From Siphonodentalium dalli (Eukaryota > Mollusca > Scaphopoda > Gadilida > Siphonodentaliidae), in contig CP136067.1 of the NCBI GenBank assembly GCA_032622095.1, positions 39,783,549 through 39,847,548 of the forward strand: 64,000 nucleotides of DNA, in the 5' to 3' direction. A program made the position numbers and the translations under genes. Below the pieces are notes generated by a model. The model saw only the letters and a program-made list of their open reading frames with translations, was not told where the DNA came from and did not search any database. How positions within the stretch are numbered: position 1 is the stretch's first letter; every line of letters starts with the position of its first letter. Positions 58,470 through 64,000 of this stretch are shown in pieces.

Positions 58470-59022
58470 TGGTACATTCATACGCTGGCAAGTTTGCACG
58501 GTATGTTTTGCAGGCATTTTCTCATATAGAACCCTATTTTGCCAGAATATAAACGGCAACGTGCATATAAAATGCATATTTACCAAAGCTATATAACTAC
58601 ATGTAGTTCCACATGTAACGGTGTTACTAACACATTGTCTTAACCCTTTACCCAACAAAACGGCCAAAACCGGCCAAATAAAGCTTCAACAGCCTAAAAT
58701 ATCTTCGGTCTGCCTCAATAGAACCATACAAACATGGATATCATTGGAACCGGCTCCTTGACCACATTGTGATAGTTACAGTTATGCCCTGTGCCAATGC
58801 ATTCTCTTATATATGCGAGGCGACAATAGGTCGCCTCGCATATATAAGAGAATGCATTGGCCTAAAAAAATTCTTTTTTAAACACTTTTTACCATTTTTT
58901 CTTACATTCTTTAGCAATTTTATAATTTTTAATGTGTTAAGCCAATGCATTCTCTTATATAAGAGAATGCATTGGCACAGGGCCGTTCTGTTGGGTAAAG
59001 GGCATACCTGAATGATTGATTC
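58470..59022. mobile_element. Family E foldback arm split by a family B MITE
   Basis: The left arm (GGTACATTCATACGCTGGCA ... GTAACGGTGTTAC) runs to 58,639. Loop sequence complementary to the family E centre (CCTGAATGATTGATTCATGC) follows the MITE at 59,003-59,022. The right arm is missing. Confidence 0.5.
58640..59002 (+). mobile_element. TTAA MITE, family B, with a collapsed second palindrome
   Basis: Left end TTAACCCTTTACCCAACA, first palindrome 58,794-58,860 with a perfectly symmetric centre (GGCGACAATAGGTCGCC). The second is reduced to 34 bp (58,942-58,975). The right end keeps GGGTAAAGGG but not TTAA. Confidence 0.82.
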
Positions 59023-59210
59023 ATGCGGGATACGGTGCACATGAACCAGTTGTGTGGGTTTTTAAGATACGCCCAAAATGTTGCATATTATACCATATAC
59101 ATTCGGATCACCGCTGCACCACCGCCCTTTCCATCTCTATATATACATGCGATGACGGCAAATGTTTACGATGACTTTATTAAAGTTCAATGTTATAATT
59201 TGTGTACACA
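59023..59210 (+). pseudogene. Decayed coding remnant related to 15,700-15,945
   Basis: One open frame reads DTVHMNQLCGFLRYAQ, YYTIYIRITAAPP, then MTANVYDDFIK. At 15.7 kb the same phrases are present in broken frames. It lacks the following AATCTTG array. Family not recognised; retroelement origin is inferred. Confidence 0.4.
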
Positions 59211-59267
59211 ATACAAAACATGATAATCAACCCGTGAGGCTGGGACAGTCGTGTTGCTTACGAAATA

Positions 59268-59345
59268 TTAGAGAGAGAGAGAGGGGGAGAGAGAGATAGA
59301 GCGAGAGAGAGAGCGAGAGAGAGAGAGAGAGAGAAGTAGAGGAGA
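59268..59345 (+). repeat. GA microsatellite
   Basis: Interrupted (GA)n with GGGG, GATA and GCGA variants. Confidence 0.95.
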
Positions 59346-59986
59346 CATAACACATGCATATTCTCGGTCTGACAAGTAATGCCATCGATTGCCACCAAGG
59401 AGCGCACATGAAAGCAAGCCAAAGCTCACTTATTTCCACGGTGTCCTTAATGGTAACCGACAACATGACTGACCAGGCCACAACACAAGTTGTCATAAGG
59501 TCATAATATTAATAATATACAAAGTCAGATTCCTCAGTACCTAACATTTGATCAAATAATTCCTGTTTTATTAAGTGATTCCGAGTGGCCAAATTACAGT
59601 TATGTTTCACATAATTATTCCACAAAGTGATCCCTCTGTATAGATAAAGCAATTGAATCCAAATACAGTAACATGAGACACGGGCAATCTAAAAATATCA
59701 GGCGGTGATTATATTGTCTAGATACATATATATAGTGTCATGAACATGGTATACATTCGCATATACACTTATTATACAGGTATACCAAGATTACACGATG
59801 TAATATATCCATGCAGTGATGTAATATATTCATGCAGTGGTGGTTAGAGACAGGAACGAAGTCGGGAGAAATCATGTCATATTTTTCCCAAATATCCAAA
59901 GGTGCCAGATTTGAGCGGCTTCTCTGACCATAAACTCGACAATCTCCTCGACATCTTCAGCGATGCCATGGAGATAATTTGGGATA
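59346..59986. other. No gene recognised
   Basis: No supported feature. GATGTAATATATYCATGCAGTG is duplicated near 59,798-59,840. Confidence 0.45.
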
Positions 59987-61022
59987 GCCAATGTCAGAAA
60001 TGGTAACGCGCTCAAGATCATATATTATATACTCATGATTGTAATTATAGAATATAAAATACATTGGTTTTGCGAATGACAAACTCAGAATTCCGTTAAA
60101 ATAACATTAACAACCAGCACCTAATTAAAGAACCGGCGATCGACTCGCCCGTCTCCGACCACAACCCCCAGTGGGCTGCAGAACGAACAATGTCTATGCA
60201 AGTTGAAATATAAGACTTACAAATTATCGTTTTCATTTCTTTTATTTGTAACTGACACAGCTTGTTACAAACCAAAAATCAACATTATTGACATAATAAT
60301 GTAAAATAAATTTTACGAAGGAAAAGATTTTTATAGACGGTCGACCTTAATATTGTATCGACCTGCGACCTGCGACCGGGGTCAGCTGTTTAGAAAGTTC
60401 GAGGTCAAGTGAACATCTGAGCGCCAACCACGAGAAAGTCGGGTATCTTGATTGATTGATTGATTGTCCTCGTGGTGACGTTGTCGATACCCGACTGCCC
60501 ATTCAAACGAATTTCGCACAGACCACAAGGTCAATAATTTCTACCCGCCATCCCACCCCTTCAGGTGTGGGCCTTTGGCCCCCACTCCCTCCAGTGACTG
60601 GTTAGTGCTTGGTTTGGCACGGCCCGGTGCCGTGCCATACCTTTTTTGGTTTAGGCGTGTGGCGTGGTACACCCAGGTTGCATATTGTTCAATCGGGGCC
60701 GCGCCACATGCCGATGGTTGTCATAATTTCGGTAATTCGATTAAAGAATTGCCATTACGCAAATATGTCTTAGTCTTTAATTATTTAGCCCACCAGTGGT
60801 ACCCAGGGAATTGTCGTAAAGTAGGGAGATAGGATATAAAGGACAATACACGAAATTGAAATTCCCAATTACACCTTTTACCGGATTCGGCCTCTGGGTC
60901 GCGCAGTTCGACTTTTTAAATCCGTCCCAAAAATTCCCAATATCTATAAATAAAACCCCCAGCTTAAACTCCAGCGCCCAGCCGAAATAGGAATTTGGAC
61001 ACCAGTATACACGCGGCGAGTA
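59987..61022. repeat. Dispersed repeat F, copy 2, with a 530-bp insertion
   Basis: Matches 1,940-2,420. Extra sequence from about 60,306 to 60,837 is bounded by GTAAA and ATAAA (possible TAAA duplication). The insertion contains a hairpin GTCGGGTATC...GATACCCGAC around a (TTGA)n tract, and an 85-codon plus frame (60,575-60,832) that I cannot assign. Confidence 0.65.
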
Positions 61023-61415
61023 ATGAGCATTTGTTTGTCCACAGGGAGATTATATATCACTGCATGCGCATGTAACAGTTTATGCGGGAATATGAAAGGA
61101 AACAATACCATGCTGTGTCATTTGTTGAGTCGATTAGAAAATAACAGTCGTGAAAAACATGAATCGCTGTATCATTATAACCTTATCCACATCTTATGCA
61201 CGCGACGTCCTCATCGAATTTCAACATGCATAGCTGTCTGGGTATTTATGACATGCTTTCCAAATGTGGGATATTTGTGGGTGTACATACAACGTTGATT
61301 GAGCGTTTTATGTACACCCGATACTTATTGGTTTGTGTGGGCGGTAGCGAAACGACCGAAGTCACTCTTTGATGATACAAGGGTTGCCATTCGTTAGTTG
61401 GACACGATTACGTTG
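61023..61415. other. No gene recognised
   Basis: A 91-codon plus frame (61,023-61,298) shows no recognisable motif. Confidence 0.35.
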
Positions 61416-61844
61416 TTTACCCTTTACCCAACAAAACGGCCAAAACCGGCCAAATAAAGCTTCAACAGCCTAAAATATCTTCGGTCTGTCTCAATAGAAC
61501 CATACAAATATGGATATCATTGGAACCGGCTCCTTGACCACATTGTGATAATTACAGTTATGCCCTGTGCCAATGCATTCTCTTATATATGCGAGTCGAC
61601 GATAGGTCGCCTCGCATATATAAGAGAATGCATTGGCCTAAAAAAAATCTTTTTTTAACACTTTTTACCATTTTTTCTTACATTCTTTTACATTCTTATA
61701 TATTCGTTTATCTTTTAAACAATTTTATAATTTTTAATGTGTTAAGCCAATGCATTCTCTTATATATGCGAGGCGACCTATGGTCGACTCGCATATATAA
61801 GAGAATGCATTGGCACAGGGCCCTTCTGTTGGGTAAAGGGTTAA
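61416..61844 (+). mobile_element. TTAA MITE, family B, expanded spacer
   Basis: The left end has TTTA instead of TTAA before CCCTTTACCCAACA; the right TTAA (61,841-61,844) is intact. Palindromes at 61,570-61,636 and 61,747-61,813. The spacer is lengthened by extra TACATTCTT-like repeats near 61,680-61,715. Confidence 0.82.
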
Positions 61845-63055
61845 CCAGGGACTTCCAATGGTGTTTATTAGCTACTTTTGCTTCTGATGAGAATTCCTCA
61901 TACAAGTGACCAATCATCGGATCCTTAAGATCTGATTAAACTTTTCACATGAAAGGACTCCCCTGGGCGAAGTGAGATTCAGCTATGCCATAGTAAAAAG
62001 ATTTATTCTGTTTAAAAAGGTCGGGTGATAACCTCCATACATACTGTGATTTATTTCTACTACTTATAAAGATGGGGTGATAACTTCCAGTTTGTATGCT
62101 ATTGAGAGGTTATGAAATGTCCTGATTTTATAGGATACTAGAAGGGTTACCCGGCGTTGCCCAGGTTAATGTATGCTGTGGATATTTGTTGGGAATAGAG
62201 AATGCTCTTGCTTAAAGTGTTATACGTTTTCTCATAAATTGTATATTCAAATAGCATCACAAAACATGATTATTACAGTCATGGAATATAAGTAGTGGCT
62301 CACCTTGTCAATTGTCATTCTGTTTATCGCGATTAATCCGTTCCACCAATAATGAAGTATTTATTTATTTACAACTGCATATACATTAGACGTTATAATA
62401 TGATACATGAACATCATAAACACATTAGTTCGATAACAGATGATAATTGGGTTTTACATATTGAGATGTATCAATCAATCTAATGGGTTCTAAGATCTCG
62501 AGGACACCTGGCTATCATATCTCCATGAAGATACAGATGTTTCAAAGAAATTTCCAGGTGTTCCTCTGTTCGTGGTGCTATATATTGGCTAAATATTCTT
62601 AGTTTAAACGAAATGTTGCTGCGCACATATATCAGCTACATGTGCCAGGCACAGAGCGAGATTTTGTGTTGTTTATATGTCAGTCGATGAGTCTGTTCTA
62701 AAACCCTTGTCAGATGTCAGTATTGGTAGGATCCTGAAAAGTCTTGTGCTACTAACTGCATTTTCTTGTATATCAGAAGAAACTATATTTGAATGCACAC
62801 TGTGACCACTATTTTTGAAAATATGTATCTCTTCAATAGAATGATAAATATACGTTTAATGCTTCTTCTAGTTATCTCTTTTTGCTAGCTCATTGTGAGA
62901 ATGCCTTGATTGCCATTCCCATATAAATATGACTGTTAAGAAGATATAATTGTTCAAGTGACTTATGTGGGTCACCATATGTCGGGATTGTGAAATGTGA
63001 ACACACAGCTGCTTAAAATGATATGGAGATGGCCTGGTGACTGTATATAACTTAT
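61845..63055. other. No gene recognised
   Basis: The words TACCCGGCGTTGCCCAGGT near 62,150-62,168 form an imperfect palindrome seen in some invertebrate repeats. Nothing else supported. Confidence 0.35.
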
Positions 63056-63129
63056 ATGTGGATATCGGCGAATAGCAATCTTATCAATGATAGTGCATAT
63101 CCGCTCGCCATCCGTGACGCAAACGACAC

Positions 63130-64000
63130 CAAATGTGATTTAATTCATGGTATATCATTAGAGAAAAACGTGTATGAATTTGGTGGAATTTGGTTTATTA
63201 AATCAATTGTTGATGCAACGCTGACTCGAACAACGCCATATTGCGAAGGTGATTATGTATTCGTTTGGTGGAAATCAGCGACAAAACTATTTCACCATAT
63301 TTTTTGAATTTTCCCTCCCACCAACGGCGTCATTTTAGAAAATTTTAACCCGCACCATTATCTTCCTTGTAAAAAGTTACCCCTCTTAGAACGCCTTGGT
63401 GCCATCTCGATTGTACCGCGTGAAGTTATATATAGAACGTACACAGACAGATAAAAAGACAGACAGCACGATTTTATTTTTTGTATCATTTGAGAAGAAC
63501 GTGTCTGAATTTGATGGTAATTGGTACTAAAAATATTTTGTATCAGTTTTGGTGACCCTCCCGTCCCTATTTCGGACTCAAGCTGCACACACTAAGACTC
63601 ATTAGAGATTAGAGATGCATATATATGAAATTGGTGAAAATTGGCGAGTATACAAATTCGTATAAAAGTTGAGGTCCCCATATCTCTCACCCATAGGGCA
63701 CCAATTTGGTGTATCTAAACCACACGATAAGATTCCTCGTATCACGGAGAAGAATATGTATCAATCTGGTGGAAATCGGCACTAAACATATAGATATAAT
63801 GTTTTGTGTCCCTCTCATCTCTGTACACCACTGACTCGAATGGCCCCACTTGTGACATCCTAAAACCACACGATTACACTCCTGATATCATGGAGATGAT
63901 TGTTTATAAGTTTGGTGATAATCGGCGACTAAACAATTTTTTTTATCAAATTTGGTGCCAATCCCTCCCCTCTCCATCTCTCACCCAAACAGCACCACAA
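63130..64000. repeat. Degenerate tandem units, about 150-160 bp
   Basis: A pattern of ACACGATT..., TATCAT-GAGAA-AA-GTGTATGAATTTGGTGG, AATCGGC-ACTAAA and TTTGGTG-CCCTCCC recurs near 63,130, 63,465, 63,725 and 63,870, running off the window. The 83-codon frame at 63,056-63,307 lies in this repeat and is not supported as a gene. Confidence 0.6.

Overview
The window is AT-rich eukaryotic DNA that reads as an intergenic or heterochromatin-like stretch packed with mobile-element debris. No host protein-coding gene, tRNA, rRNA or CRISPR array could be supported. The coding remnants come from APE-type non-LTR retrotransposons (LINEs), plus one decayed piece of a TE-like or orphan gene family. LINE tails of the type GCGCTATACAAATATTATT, many TTAA-flanked MITEs and several minisatellites suggest an aquatic invertebrate. 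This is inference, and no phylum can be named from the sequence.

Layout: 1-2.4 kb holds a hairpin element carrying a TTAA-flanked MITE, a hAT-like element with a nested foldback, and a dispersed repeat. 3.3-5.3 kb holds MITE fragments, a TTA-flanked MITE, a GAT-type microsatellite and an L2/CR1-like LINE 3' end. 6.1-8.2 kb holds palindrome-rich sequence and a four-unit 205-bp tandem array. 9.1-16.7 kb holds MITEs, a hAT-like TIR element, three kinds of hairpin and a 218-bp tandem array. 19.4-30.7 kb holds a LINE (minus strand) split by a 4,665-bp terminal-inverted-repeat element, which itself contains a 1.1-kb TIR element, and a rearranged LINE fragment lies beside it. 31-38.4 kb holds hairpins, a 458-bp tandem repeat, a 450-bp foldback and a 32-unit 20-bp minisatellite. 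39-47 kb holds two LINE C-terminal remnants, a MITE, a 44-bp minisatellite and a 1.57-kb TTA-flanked element. 48.2-51.1 kb holds a TTA-flanked element containing a giant foldback with 0.67-kb arms. 53-61.9 kb holds three more TTAA MITEs, a foldback and the second copy of a dispersed repeat. 63.1-64 kb holds degenerate tandem units.

The most distinctive signal is a near-perfect 67-bp palindrome with T-rich flanks, found about 18 times. It sits inside TTAA-flanked (piggyBac-like) MITE families whose terminal repeats are otherwise unrelated. Element nesting is readable in many places (MITE in hairpin element, hairpin element in MITE, TIR element in LINE), so relative insertion order can be worked out.
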